NCBI GenBank assembly: GCA_017407755.1
Contig: JAFQVY010000009.1
Location: 1-64,000, forward strand
DNA from: Clostridia bacterium
GTDB lineage: Bacteria; Bacillota; Clostridia; Oscillospirales; Acutalibacteraceae
DNA: 64,000 nucleotides
Reading direction: 5' to 3'
A program made the translations under genes and the position numbers. The notes beneath the pieces are model-generated. The model did not search any database, was not told the origin of the DNA, and saw only the letters and a program-made list of their open reading frames with translations. Positions within the stretch are counted from its first letter, which is position 1, and each line of letters begins with the position of its first letter. Below, piece by piece: positions 26,387 through 35,455 of the stretch.

Positions 26387-27835
26387 CTGAGTATTAAATT
26401 TATTGGCAGCGAAGGTTTTGAAAAAATATCTTCGCTTAAAAGAAACGAAAAACTCAAAAAATTTAATAAAAAGCTTATACGATTTTTTAAACGTCTGAGC
26501 ACAGAGCTTAAGCGTGATGCTGCTCACATTTCTGAAAAGTTCAGAAACATCACTTGGGAAACACTTACCCTTAAAAAGTTCTTTATAGGTATCCGCAAGC
26601 TTTGCCTGCCTACCTCTACCTTTAAACAGCTTACTACTCCCCGTGGAATTTTCAATGTTGCAGTTCCGACTGTTGCTTTGGGACTTTTGATTTTCACAAT
26701 TTGCTTCTGGACAATGGGCGACTATTCCCTTAACGTTACATATCACAACAAATATGTTGCTACTATTTCCAATGAAGCGGTTCTTACCGAGGCTACTGCT
26801 CAGGTTAATAACGCTCTTTCTGCCGTTAAAACCAACGACAAGACCGTTACCCCCACAATGCAGATTTCTTCCCCCTATGCAAACTCCTCTACCTCAGGTG
26901 CAAAGGATGTTTATGCAAAGCTTGTTGACCTTAACGCAGGCATTGTAAATGATGCCGCAGGTCTTTATATTGACGGCGTTTACTTTGGTGCTGCTTTAAG
27001 TTTTGACGAAATCAACTCAAAGCTTACCGCATATCTCGACAGTGCAAAAGAAGGCTATGACGGCACAACCACCACAACCTTCAACAACAACGTTCAGATT
27101 AAAAAGGACGTTTATTCTTCTGACACTCTTATGACTGCCGACGAGCTTTTTGAGGCTGCAAAGCCTTACTTAAGCGTAAGACTCGAAACTGACTTTACCA
27201 TTGAGTACGACAGAGCATATACTACTATTTATGAATATGACGACAGCCAGCCCGATAATTACCGAGAGGTAATTCAAGAGGGCGAAAACGGTATGCAGGA
27301 GGTTTACTACCGCCTTGTTTACGTTGACGGTATACAGACAGATGCAATCGTAAAGGACAGCACAACCACCTTAGCACCTATTGACGAGATTGTGGTTGTG
27401 GGAACACTTGAATCAGGCACCGGTACCGGCTCATTTATCTGGCCTGTTCCTGCTGCAAACAACATTTCAAGCCTTTTTGAGTACCGTTGGGGTTCTTTCC
27501 ATGCAGGTATTGATATTGCTGATGTAGGCATTTACGCCGCTGACATTGTTGCCACCGATACGGGTATCGTTACTTTCTCCGGTTGGGACGATGCAGGCTA
27601 CGGTTATATGGTAATTATCGACCACGGCAACGGCTACAGCTCAATGTATGCACATTGCGATGAGCTTTTTGTTTCTGAGGGTGAGCTTGTTTATCAGGGC
27701 GACACTATCGCTTCTGTAGGTTCTTCAGGCTACTCTACAGGCGACCATCTGCACTTTGAAATCTGGGAAAATGGCACCGCCGTTAACCCCTGCGAATATA
27801 TGTGCTACGACGGTTACACAACAATTGATTACTAA
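26387..27835 (+). CDS. M23 peptidase with G5 domain, likely CTG start
   Basis: About 482 aa. Basic N-terminal cytoplasmic part, a membrane segment (about 85-110), a long extracytoplasmic region, a G5-like domain (about 288-345) and a C-terminal LytM/M23 domain (about 365-470) with FHAGIDIAD and GDHLHFEIW. It is probably a wall peptidase like YabE-type proteins. GGAG at 26376-26379 sits 7 nt before CTG 26387 and no ATG, GTG or TTG occurs in frame between the upstream stop and 26678, which would delete most of the membrane anchor and its ribosome site. The CTG start is therefore inferred, not proven. Confidence 0.82.
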   Translation: MSIKFIGSEGFEKISSLKRNEKLKKFNKKLIRFFKRLSTELKRDAAHISEKFRNITWETLTLKKFFIGIRKLCLPTSTFKQLTTPRGIFNVAVPTVALGLLIFTICFWTMGDYSLNVTYHNKYVATISNEAVLTEATAQVNNALSAVKTNDKTVTPTMQISSPYANSSTSGAKDVYAKLVDLNAGIVNDAAGLYIDGVYFGAALSFDEINSKLTAYLDSAKEGYDGTTTTTFNNNVQIKKDVYSSDTLMTADELFEAAKPYLSVRLETDFTIEYDRAYTTIYEYDDSQPDNYREVIQEGENGMQEVYYRLVYVDGIQTDAIVKDSTTTLAPIDEIVVVGTLESGTGTGSFIWPVPAANNISSLFEYRWGSFHAGIDIADVGIYAADIVATDTGIVTFSGWDDAGYGYMVIIDHGNGYSSMYAHCDELFVSEGELVYQGDTIASVGSSGYSTGDHLHFEIWENGTAVNPCEYMCYDGYTTIDY

Positions 27836-27840
27836 AAAAT

Positions 27841-27875
27841 AAACCTCCGACTGCTTTAGTCGGAGGTTTCGTTTT
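27841..27875. terminator. bidirectional terminator
   Basis: AAACCTCCGACT/AGTCGGAGGTTT hairpin between converging genes, with T-rich flanks on both strands. Confidence 0.8.
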
Positions 27876-27884
27876 GCTTTTAAA

Positions 27885-29618
27885 TTATCCTAAAGGAACA
27901 TAATCAGCTTCATTTACTATAGTAAACGTAAAGTTGTCGGTTGTTTCTGCGTAGGATACAAGGCTGAAATAAACTGTTTCACCCTTTGAAAGAGTACCGA
28001 TTACTGTAAAGTCCAAGCTTCCAAAAAGAGGCATATCGTCGCCGGTATGAAGGAAATTTCCGTCTTCATCATAAATATTAACAAGAGCATCAATAGAGTT
28101 TTCGCTATAAAGAACTACGGTGCAATCTTCTTCTGCGGTAAACACGAACTCCTTTGCAGGATATTCAAATTCTTTTGCCTCAAGCTCAACGGTTACAGTT
28201 TCGCCTAAAGAGATTTCGGTAGGTTCTTCGTCGGGAGTTGAATCCTCAAAAGGAAATCTCTCTTTAGCTGCAAGATACTCTGCTTCATTTGAATTAAGAA
28301 CAGTAAAGGTCACAACGCCTTCTTCCATAAGCTCAATTATGCCGATAGCGTAGTAGTCAACTCCTGCTTCAAGGTAGCAAACGTCGTAAAGTCTGCCGCC
28401 TTCTTCTGCCATATCCATATAAACAGAGCTGTTTTCAATATTATTAATGTCAGCAACTATTAACATAACACCCATATATTTATTGCTTTCTAAATTAAAG
28501 CTATAGTAACCGCTCTGCTCAGGAGTAAACTTATAAACCACCTGTGCATTATAGTAGGTAAATACTTCGTCCTCATACTCCTCGGTGAAACCATCAATGA
28601 AGATTTCATCAGCAGTGCCGAGGTCAATATCCTTGGCTTCTTCCATTAATATACCAAAAGAAGTATTGCAGCAAAGAGTAAAGTCTGAGCCGCCCTCTGC
28701 CTGAGTTACAACAACATAGTAAGTAGTATTTACGCCGTCATAGTAAACATTAAGAACTGTGTTGCCTGTGCCGTCGTCGTAGCCTTGGCTGTTAAAGCCA
28801 TAATTTGCATCGTAGCACATCAGGCTTACAAGGGGATTTTCACCCTCGGTATATATAAGTATCCCGTCATTTTCAACATCAATCTGAGATATATCAATCT
28901 CATAAAGAAGAGCCTCGGTGCCTGCTTTTATCTGAATCTTATCGCCAGCGTTAAGCTTTTGAGCCTTGTTTACATCAAAAGGAAGGCCATCAACGGGACT
29001 TGCCTTAAACTGAACCATGGTGTCAGGACCTTCTTCGATAAACATATAGGCATAATATGTACCTGCTTCAAGCTTAGCAAAAGCAGAGTAGGTTTCGCCG
29101 TCAAACTCTGCAAACCAAAACTCTTCGCTTTCCTCTCTGAAAACCTCAAGGTAAATATCGGTTTCACCGCCTGTTGCGGCAGATACATTATAAAAACCTG
29201 CTTCTTCAACAGTAATTTCAATTAAAATGCCAATTTCATTTTTTAGCTCTACCAAAACCTCTTCGCCGTCGGCTTTGCAATAATAATCAGCGAATATCTC
29301 TTCAACAGGGAAAATATCAATCATTTTTGCAACGTATTTCTGAATTAAAGTTGCATCGCTGATGGTGTTTTTTTCGTTACCGTCAACATCGCCGAAATAA
29401 AGAGCGTCTTCCCCAAGGGTGATAATCTTTGCCAGATGCTTCTGAAGTGCAGTTGCATCTTTTACAGAGACCTTGCCGTCAAAATCCACATCGCCGTAAA
29501 AATATTCAGGCACCTCGTAAAAATCTCTAAACTCTGCGGCAGAAGCACTCATTGCAAATGAAGAAAATGAGAGCAACACAACCAACAGGAGGCTGAGAAT
29601 TCCTATAAACTTTTTCAT
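27885..29618 (-). CDS. secreted protein with N-terminal dockerin and beta-sandwich repeats
   Basis: 577 aa. Signal peptide (MKKFIGILSLLLVVLLSF..., cut near ASA-AEF about residue 28). A dockerin-like pair of calcium loops follows (about 43-106): DVDFDGKVSVKDATALQKH and DVDGNEKNTISDATLIQKY. The rest is two or three PPC-like beta-sandwich repeats (SGYYSFNLESN, AGFYNVSAATG). No catalytic motif seen. It may dock onto a cohesin scaffold; no cohesin is visible here. Confidence 0.8.
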   Translation of the reverse strand: MKKFIGILSLLLVVLLSFSSFAMSASAAEFRDFYEVPEYFYGDVDFDGKVSVKDATALQKHLAKIITLGEDALYFGDVDGNEKNTISDATLIQKYVAKMIDIFPVEEIFADYYCKADGEEVLVELKNEIGILIEITVEEAGFYNVSAATGGETDIYLEVFREESEEFWFAEFDGETYSAFAKLEAGTYYAYMFIEEGPDTMVQFKASPVDGLPFDVNKAQKLNAGDKIQIKAGTEALLYEIDISQIDVENDGILIYTEGENPLVSLMCYDANYGFNSQGYDDGTGNTVLNVYYDGVNTTYYVVVTQAEGGSDFTLCCNTSFGILMEEAKDIDLGTADEIFIDGFTEEYEDEVFTYYNAQVVYKFTPEQSGYYSFNLESNKYMGVMLIVADINNIENSSVYMDMAEEGGRLYDVCYLEAGVDYYAIGIIELMEEGVVTFTVLNSNEAEYLAAKERFPFEDSTPDEEPTEISLGETVTVELEAKEFEYPAKEFVFTAEEDCTVVLYSENSIDALVNIYDEDGNFLHTGDDMPLFGSLDFTVIGTLSKGETVYFSLVSYAETTDNFTFTIVNEADYVPLG

Positions 29619-29662
29619 GTCAAACTTCCTTTCATATTTGTTTTGGTTATTCTACCTCATTT

Positions 29663-29691
29663 ATTATACAATAAATGTTAAATTTTGTCTA
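29663..29691 (-). promoter_or_regulatory. promoter of the dockerin gene
   Basis: On the minus strand TAGACA (29691-29686), 17-nt spacer, TATAAT (29668-29663). Confidence 0.6.
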
Positions 29692-29751
29692 CCCGATATA
29701 GACTTTAAAAAACAAATATGCTATATTAAATTTATGAAAGGCAGTGTTACT

Positions 29752-29994
29752 ATGAAGTTCAGCACCAAAAAAATAATTCTAAGAATTTTCTTAAGCGTAA
29801 TTATTGTTTTTACTATTCTTACAGTAATAAATCCCTTTAATATCATTCCTATTTTAATTGATTTGGGGCTTATTATTGCTTTCTTTATACTGAGACTTTG
29901 TTGGCTTAAATGCCCTTATTGCTCAAGAATTCTGGATTTAGGCAACCAGAATCACTGCAAATGCTGCGGTAAAGAAATTAGTGACGAGAAGTAA
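29752..29994 (+). CDS. small membrane protein with C-terminal zinc ribbon
   Basis: 80 aa. Two adjacent hydrophobic segments (about 10-27 and 28-45) are followed by CPYCSRILDLGNQNHCKCCG, four Cys of a zinc ribbon. Start ATG 29752, with AAAGG upstream. Its stop codon directly abuts the spoVAC stop on the other strand. No family assigned. Confidence 0.65.
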   Translation: MKFSTKKIILRIFLSVIIVFTILTVINPFNIIPILIDLGLIIAFFILRLCWLKCPYCSRILDLGNQNHCKCCGKEISDEK

Positions 29995-30432
29995 CTAAAA
30001 AAGGGTTAATATATAATAAATAACTCCGTATAAAACACTTGCCACAACACCGTAAACAATTACAGGGCCGGCAATAGTAAACATCTTGGCGCCAACGCCC
30101 AAGACAAAGCCCTCGCTTTTGTACTCAATTGCGGCACTTGTTACCGCATTTGAAAAGCCCGTAATGGGCACCAAGGTGCCTGCTCCTGCATACTTTGCGA
30201 TTTTGTCAAAAACCCCCAGCGTAGTTAGCAAGGCCGCAATAAATATAAGGCTTAGAGAAACAAACGTCCTTCCCTGTTTTTCGTCAGCACCCAAAAGCTT
30301 AAAAAGCTCAAAAAGCACCTCACCAAAGGCACAAATTCCGCCGCCAAACAAAAAAGCTCTCACACAGTCTCCCACAGTGTTGCTGTTGGGGGACTTTTCT
30401 TTTACTAATTTTGAATACTTATTTTTGTCCAT
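29995..30432 (-). CDS. spoVAC: stage V sporulation protein AC
   Basis: 145 aa, four or so membrane segments. The blocks CVRAFLFGGGICAFGE, AGAGTLVPITGFSNAVTSAA and EYKSEGFVLGVGAKMF match SpoVAC, part of the channel that moves dipicolinic acid into forespores and out during germination. The usual operon partners spoVAD and spoVAE are not beside it. Start ATG 30432, with GGTGAT upstream. Evidence for a spore-forming lineage. Confidence 0.92.
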   Translation of the reverse strand: MDKNKYSKLVKEKSPNSNTVGDCVRAFLFGGGICAFGEVLFELFKLLGADEKQGRTFVSLSLIFIAALLTTLGVFDKIAKYAGAGTLVPITGFSNAVTSAAIEYKSEGFVLGVGAKMFTIAGPVIVYGVVASVLYGVIYYILTLF

Positions 30433-30489
30433 TTTTATCACCACATTTATTTTTTCCCGAATTTACCTAAATATAAGCCAATAAACTGA

Positions 30490-30518
30490 TTGCTTTCAAA
30501 GACAATTGGTAGTATAAT
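30490..30518 (+). promoter_or_regulatory. promoter of the cysteine desulfurase-thiI operon
   Basis: TTGCTT (30490-30495), 17-nt spacer, TATAAT (30513-30518), about 30 nt before the start codon. Confidence 0.65.
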
Positions 30519-30549
30519 GTAGAGTGAGAAATTATTGAGGAGGATTATT

Positions 30550-31686
30550 TTGAGCTTTCATTATCTTGACAATAGTGCTACAACCAAAGTAAGTGAAAAC
30601 GCCGCCAAGAAAGCAATGCAGCTTATGTGTGAAAATTTCGGCAATCCTTCCTCGCTTCACTCTTTTGGCTTTGAGGCTGAAAAGGAGCTTTCTGCCGCAA
30701 GAGAAAACATAGCCTCTCTTATTGGTGCTAAGGAAAATGAAATTTACTTTACCTCAGGGGGAACCGAGGCAAATAACCTTGCACTTATGGGTACAGCTGA
30801 AGCTAAAAAAAGAGCAGGCAACAAAATAATTGTCACCGCCATTGAGCACAGCTCAGTCCTTGACACTGCAAAGCATCTTGAAGCTTTGGGCTATGAGGTT
30901 GAGTTTGTTTACCCCAAAGACAAAAACGGCTTTGACATCAAGGATTTTGAAAATGCAATTGATGAAAAAACCATTCTGGTTTCCGTTATGATGACTAATA
31001 ACGAGACAGGACTTATGCCGCCTGTTTCTAAAATTCCAGCCATAATCAAGCGAAAAAGCTCCTCTGCCCTTTTTCATATTGATGCCGTACAGGCTCTTGG
31101 CAAAGAAAACATAAATGTTGTTTCCCTTAAATGCGATTTAATGAGCATCAGCGCTCATAAAATCCACGGCCCTAAAGGGGTAGGTGCCCTTTACATAAAA
31201 AAAGGCGTCAGGATTTTGCCCCGTACCTTTGGCGGCAAGCAGGAAAATTCCCTTCGCCCCGGCACAGAGGCTTTACCTTTAATCGGTGCCTTTTCGGTTG
31301 CGGCAAGTGAGGTTAAGGTTTTTGAAAATTATGACAAAATCTCAAAGCTTAACATCTACTTAAGACAAAAACTTGCAGACCTAAGTGATATAATTATAAA
31401 CTCACCTGATGATGCTTCACCGTATATACTTAATTTTTCGGCTAAAGGCATCAGAAGCGAAACTATGCTTCACCACCTTTCGGGGTATGGTGTTTATGTT
31501 TCGTCGGGCAGTGCCTGCTCAAAGGGCGGAAAAAGCCATGTGCTTTCTGCATTAAACATTGACGACGATTTAGCCGACAGTGCCATCAGGGTAAGCTTTT
31601 CAAAAGAAAGTACTAAAGAAGATGTTGATGCCCTTTTAGAGGCACTTGAGCTTGGACTTAATACATTACAGAGGAAAAGAAAATGA
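30550..31686 (+). CDS. cysteine desulfurase (NifS/IscS class V aminotransferase)
   Basis: 378 aa. HYLDNSATTKVS begins the fold; TSGGTEANNLAL binds the PLP phosphate, ISAHKIHGPKGVG carries the Schiff-base Lys, and SSGSACSKGG holds the active-site Cys loop. It moves sulfur from Cys to acceptors. Start is TTG 30550 with GAGGAGG upstream. It overlaps thiI by 4 nt, so it is likely the sulfur donor for tRNA 4-thiouridine. Confidence 0.94.
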   Translation: MSFHYLDNSATTKVSENAAKKAMQLMCENFGNPSSLHSFGFEAEKELSAARENIASLIGAKENEIYFTSGGTEANNLALMGTAEAKKRAGNKIIVTAIEHSSVLDTAKHLEALGYEVEFVYPKDKNGFDIKDFENAIDEKTILVSVMMTNNETGLMPPVSKIPAIIKRKSSSALFHIDAVQALGKENINVVSLKCDLMSISAHKIHGPKGVGALYIKKGVRILPRTFGGKQENSLRPGTEALPLIGAFSVAASEVKVFENYDKISKLNIYLRQKLADLSDIIINSPDDASPYILNFSAKGIRSETMLHHLSGYGVYVSSGSACSKGGKSHVLSALNIDDDLADSAIRVSFSKESTKEDVDALLEALELGLNTLQRKRK

Positions 31687-32849
31687 AAGAAGTAGTTTTA
31701 ATAAAGCTGGGTGAAATTGCCCTTAAAGGACTTAACCGCCGCACGTTTGAAGATGTGCTTAAGAAAAACATAAAAAAAGCTCTTTACGGCTTGGGATATT
31801 TTAAGCTTACTATTGCGCAGTCCACAATTACGGTTACACCCGAAAGCAAGGGTGTGGATATGGACAAGGTAGAAGATGCAATTTCCAGAGTTTTCGGTAT
31901 TGTAAGCTACTGCCGTGCGGCAGTTTGCGAAAAGGATATGGAGGATATCTACGCCAAAGCACCCGAATATCTTGAAGAAGTGCTTTCTGAGGCAAAAACC
32001 TTTAAGGTTGAGGCAAAGCGAAGTGACAAAAAGTTTCCCCTTAAATCCCCTGAAATTTCAAGGGAGCTTGGCGGACTTTTGCTTTCAAAGTTTCCTCACC
32101 TTACAGTTGACGTACACAACCCCGATGTAAAGGTTACCGTTGAGGTAAGAGACTTTGCCGCATATATTCACGCCGACAGCAAAAAAGGCGCAGGCGGAAT
32201 TCCCGTTGGTACCGGCGGCAACGGTTGTATACTCATAAGCGGCGGAATTGACTCCCCTGTTGCCGCATATATGATGGCAAAGCGCGGCATTAAGCTTACC
32301 GCCGTGCATTTTCAGAGCCCTCCTTACACCAGCGAGCGAGCTTTAGAAAAGGTTAAGAAACTTTTAAAGCTTGTCAGCCGTTACAGCGGCAATATCACAA
32401 TGATTACCGTGCCCTTTACAAAGCTTCAGGAAAAAATCCGCGACGATTGCCCTGAGGAGCTTTTCACAATTATTATGCGCCGCCTTATGATGCAGATTAG
32501 CGAAAAAATCGCCAAAGACTATGAATGCTCAGCCCTTATTACGGGCGAAAGCTTAGGTCAGGTTGCAAGCCAGACAATTCACGCCATTGCCTGTACAGAC
32601 GAAGCGGCATCTATGCCTGTGTTCAGACCTTTAATCGGTATGGACAAGGAGGAAATTATCAGGATTTCCCGTAAAATTGACACCTTTGAAACCTCAATTG
32701 AGCCTTACGAGGATTGTTGCACAATCTTTACTCCAAAGCATCCCCGCACACGTCCTGTACTTAAATTTGTAAAATATGCAGAGGAAGAAGCAAACTTTGC
32801 CGAGCTTATAGACGAGGCTCTTGAGAATTTAGAAATTACCGAAATCTAA
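31683..32849 (+). CDS. thiI: tRNA 4-thiouridine synthase ThiI
   Basis: 388 aa. The N-terminal THUMP region (to about 165) is followed by the PP-loop ILISGGIDSPVAAYMMAKRG near residue 180. It adenylates U8 of tRNA for sulfur insertion. There is no C-terminal rhodanese domain, as is normal for Gram-positive ThiI, so the Cys desulfurase must donate sulfur directly. Coupled to that gene by ATGA overlap. Confidence 0.96.
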   Translation: MKEVVLIKLGEIALKGLNRRTFEDVLKKNIKKALYGLGYFKLTIAQSTITVTPESKGVDMDKVEDAISRVFGIVSYCRAAVCEKDMEDIYAKAPEYLEEVLSEAKTFKVEAKRSDKKFPLKSPEISRELGGLLLSKFPHLTVDVHNPDVKVTVEVRDFAAYIHADSKKGAGGIPVGTGGNGCILISGGIDSPVAAYMMAKRGIKLTAVHFQSPPYTSERALEKVKKLLKLVSRYSGNITMITVPFTKLQEKIRDDCPEELFTIIMRRLMMQISEKIAKDYECSALITGESLGQVASQTIHAIACTDEAASMPVFRPLIGMDKEEIIRISRKIDTFETSIEPYEDCCTIFTPKHPRTRPVLKFVKYAEEEANFAELIDEALENLEITEI

Positions 32850-32874
32850 CCGCAAACATGAAAAGAGGATTAAA

Positions 32875-34938
32875 ATGAGAGCAGAGCTGTTTTCTTTAAG
32901 GCGTTCTCCCGACGAGGTAGCCGAGCTTAACCTTAAATCCAAGGGTTTATATAGCAAACTTGATGAAATCGCCAACACTCACATTATTATAAAAACAGAG
33001 GTTGACCGCACCCCCAAGCGTCTTACTGCGGCAATAAGAGAAAGTATTGAAGCAGATGAGAATATCGAGGGATACATATTCGCAAATGCAATTGACACTG
33101 AGGACAGCTCCTCTTTTGTTGACCTGTTTACTCCTATAATGTCTTTGCTTGAAGATGCTATGGAGTGCTGTATTCCCTTTGATAAAGACGGTAAAACCTT
33201 TGAAAGCCACGTTAACGTTTACACCTTTCCCTGTAAAGGTACAAGCATAAAGGGTTACTGCTTTTATGCTTTAAACAAGCGTTTTATTGCGCTTCCTGCT
33301 TTTGAAAAGGTCGAGGGCGTGTCCTTTGAAGAGTTTTTCACTGACTCGGTTTTAAACGCCAAGGCTGTATTAAAGGAAAAGAAAAAGGAATTTCCTCAGG
33401 GAACTATTACCTTAGAAAAAGAAAACATCACCTACTTAAAGTCCAAGAAAAGCTCAAAAAGCTTTTTCTTAAGCTTTGTTCCCCACAAGGGCGACTCTGT
33501 AGGCGATGTAATAAGAAAGCTTTTGGTGCTTGTTGCAATAGGCGTATTTATAGCAGGCGGATGCATTTTGCTTAACTTCTACGTTTTTATGCCAATGGAA
33601 AACCAAAGCGTTATGAGCGAAATTCAGAATATTGCCAACGCTACCACCGACGAAGTGATTTACGCCACCAACGATGAGGGTGAAGTAATAGAAATTAAGA
33701 CCGAGAAAAACTGGAAGGGTCTTAAAAAGGCAAACGAAGAAATCGTTTCATGGATTAAAATAGATAATACCAAAATTGATTATCCCGTTTTAGAGCACAA
33801 GGGCGACACTCCCGAAAGCCAGTTCTACCTTTACAGAAACTACAAAAAGGACTACTCTGACTTTGGCAGTATCTTCGTTGATTACCGCTGTACTGACAGC
33901 TATAAGTCAAAGAATTTTATACTTCACGGCCACAATATGGGCAGTGACGACTCTATGTTTGGCCAGCTTTTGAACTATTCAAGGGCTGACGGCAAAACAA
34001 AAGGTAACACCGAATTTTACAAAAAGTCCCCTATTGTTAAAATCGACACCCCTGAGGGCAGCAGCGAATATGTGATTTTTGCTGCAATGAAGATTGATGT
34101 TTCAAACGACATTAAAAACGTTTTTGACTATTTAAAGGCAGACTTCGACTCAAATGCAAGGTTTATGAACTTTGTTTATAACATCAAGGTTCGCTCTTAC
34201 CTTGATGTACCTGTTCCAATTAACGAAAACGACCAGCTCTTGACTCTTTCCACCTGCTCCTATGAAACCGACAATATGCGAACTATTATTGTAGCACGAA
34301 AGGTAAGAGACGGCGAAAACCTTTCCAAGTACATTAAAAAAGCTGAAGCCTCCTCCCCTGTAAGCATTGCAAGCTCCTCTTTTTCTGAGGAACACAAAGC
34401 AGGCAACACACCGTGGTATGACGGAAAAGGAAAGCTTAAGGGCGATGAAACTGTTGAATATATGACCCAGAGCGAAATGTACACAGTTAAGTTTTTAGAT
34501 GCTAACGGCAAAACTATTTCCACTCAGATTATTCTTGAGGGCAGAGATGCAAAGGCACCTAAAAACGACCCCCGAAAGGCTGCAGACGGCAAGTATTACT
34601 ATGTTTTCAAAGGTTGGGACACCGTTTATACTAACGTAAAAAAGGATTTAACCGTAAAGCCTATTTTCACAAAGAAAAAGATGCCCACCGAAACAAAGCC
34701 CACTACAGAGCCTACAACCCTTGCACCTGTAGAAACAAATGCTCCGCCTGTTGAAAACGAGCCAATTGTTACTGAGGCTCCCGAAACCATACCTCCTACC
34801 ACAAAGGCATCTGAAACAGTGCCTCCCACTACTTTGCCTGCTACCACAGCGACACCTACTGAGGCAACCATAACTGAGCCTACCGAGGCACCAGTAATTG
34901 AAACCACACTTGCTTTGCAGGCAGAAACCACACCGTAA
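32875..34938 (+). CDS. class B sortase with cytoplasmic N-domain and Thr/Pro stalk
   Basis: 687 aa. Residues 1 to ~205 form a predicted cytoplasmic domain without a signal peptide. A membrane helix (about 212-235) leads to a sortase domain (about 275-475) with HGHNMGSDD (His), LSTCSYE (catalytic Cys about 460) and RTIIVARKV (Arg). An InlB B-repeat-like unit (about 540-600) and a Thr/Pro/Glu-rich tail (about 605-687) follow. Sortase B enzymes join sorting motifs to wall or pilus. Extra domains on both sides of the sortase are not usual. Possible client: the adhesin at 37866-41303. Confidence 0.85.
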   Translation: MRAELFSLRRSPDEVAELNLKSKGLYSKLDEIANTHIIIKTEVDRTPKRLTAAIRESIEADENIEGYIFANAIDTEDSSSFVDLFTPIMSLLEDAMECCIPFDKDGKTFESHVNVYTFPCKGTSIKGYCFYALNKRFIALPAFEKVEGVSFEEFFTDSVLNAKAVLKEKKKEFPQGTITLEKENITYLKSKKSSKSFFLSFVPHKGDSVGDVIRKLLVLVAIGVFIAGGCILLNFYVFMPMENQSVMSEIQNIANATTDEVIYATNDEGEVIEIKTEKNWKGLKKANEEIVSWIKIDNTKIDYPVLEHKGDTPESQFYLYRNYKKDYSDFGSIFVDYRCTDSYKSKNFILHGHNMGSDDSMFGQLLNYSRADGKTKGNTEFYKKSPIVKIDTPEGSSEYVIFAAMKIDVSNDIKNVFDYLKADFDSNARFMNFVYNIKVRSYLDVPVPINENDQLLTLSTCSYETDNMRTIIVARKVRDGENLSKYIKKAEASSPVSIASSSFSEEHKAGNTPWYDGKGKLKGDETVEYMTQSEMYTVKFLDANGKTISTQIILEGRDAKAPKNDPRKAADGKYYYVFKGWDTVYTNVKKDLTVKPIFTKKKMPTETKPTTEPTTLAPVETNAPPVENEPIVTEAPETIPPTTKASETVPPTTLPATTATPTEATITEPTEAPVIETTLALQAETTP

Positions 34939-34952
34939 AGAGATGAATAGCT

Positions 34953-35372
34953 ATGAAATGTAATCTTGTATTTTACCTTGCCAGAAAAACAAGCTACTCT
35001 GAAAAAGCTTTGAAAAAAGCACTTGCCGAAATAAACATAGAGCTTCATAATGTCTGTGCCTCAACAACTCCCCTTATGTTAGGTGAAAAGCTTACCGAGG
35101 CACTCTCTACCTGCAACCTTGTGTTTATTATCGGCGGCTTGGGATTTTCGGGTGAACATCGGCTTTCTGATGTATTGTCCCGTGCTTTGGCTACTACCAA
35201 AGTGAAAATCTCAGACGTGAGAAAGCTTGCAAATTCTGTGGGCAAAAACTGCGGTTATCTTATCCGCTCAGGCAATCAGCTTATGGTGGCCTTGCCTGAT
35301 GACCCTGAAGAGCTTACTGCGATGCTTACTCCTCAGCTTAAGGCATATATTTCCGATATGTATAATCTCTGA
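34953..35372 (+). CDS. MoaB/CinA-like molybdopterin-binding-fold protein
   Basis: 139 aa. LVFIIGGLGFSGEHRLSDVLSRAL resembles the GG-x-G-x-x-x-x-D motif of MoCF-biosynthesis (MoaB/MogA/CinA N-terminal) folds. ALPDDPEEL near the end is also CinA/MoaB-like. No molybdenum genes lie nearby, so a molybdenum role is not supported. Begins 14 nt after the sortase and ends before a terminator. Confidence 0.6.
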   Translation: MKCNLVFYLARKTSYSEKALKKALAEINIELHNVCASTTPLMLGEKLTEALSTCNLVFIIGGLGFSGEHRLSDVLSRALATTKVKISDVRKLANSVGKNCGYLIRSGNQLMVALPDDPEELTAMLTPQLKAYISDMYNL

Positions 35373-35377
35373 TAAAA

Positions 35378-35406
35378 ACCGCCGAGAAATCGGCGGTAAT
35401 TTTTTT
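35378..35406 (+). terminator. terminator before the TetR gene
   Basis: ACCGCCGA/TCGGCGGT hairpin followed by seven Ts. Confidence 0.85.
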
Positions 35407-35407
35407 C

Positions 35408-35436
35408 TTGACAATTTATATACCGTTTGGTATACT
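35408..35436 (+). promoter_or_regulatory. tetR promoter with TetR-type operator
   Basis: TTGACA (35408-35413), 17-nt spacer, TATACT (35431-35436). The palindrome TATACC-GTTT-GGTATA (35419-35434) covers the spacer and -10, so the regulator likely represses itself. Confidence 0.8.
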
Positions 35437-35455
35437 GTGAATATCGGAGGTGAAA

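Noticed and set aside
26321..26746. Minus-strand frame opposite the M23 gene start
   Set aside because: Covers the M23 promoter and coding start; no ribosome site.
34953..35372. Calling this protein a molybdenum cofactor enzyme
   Set aside because: Only a fold-level motif match and no molybdenum genes nearby.
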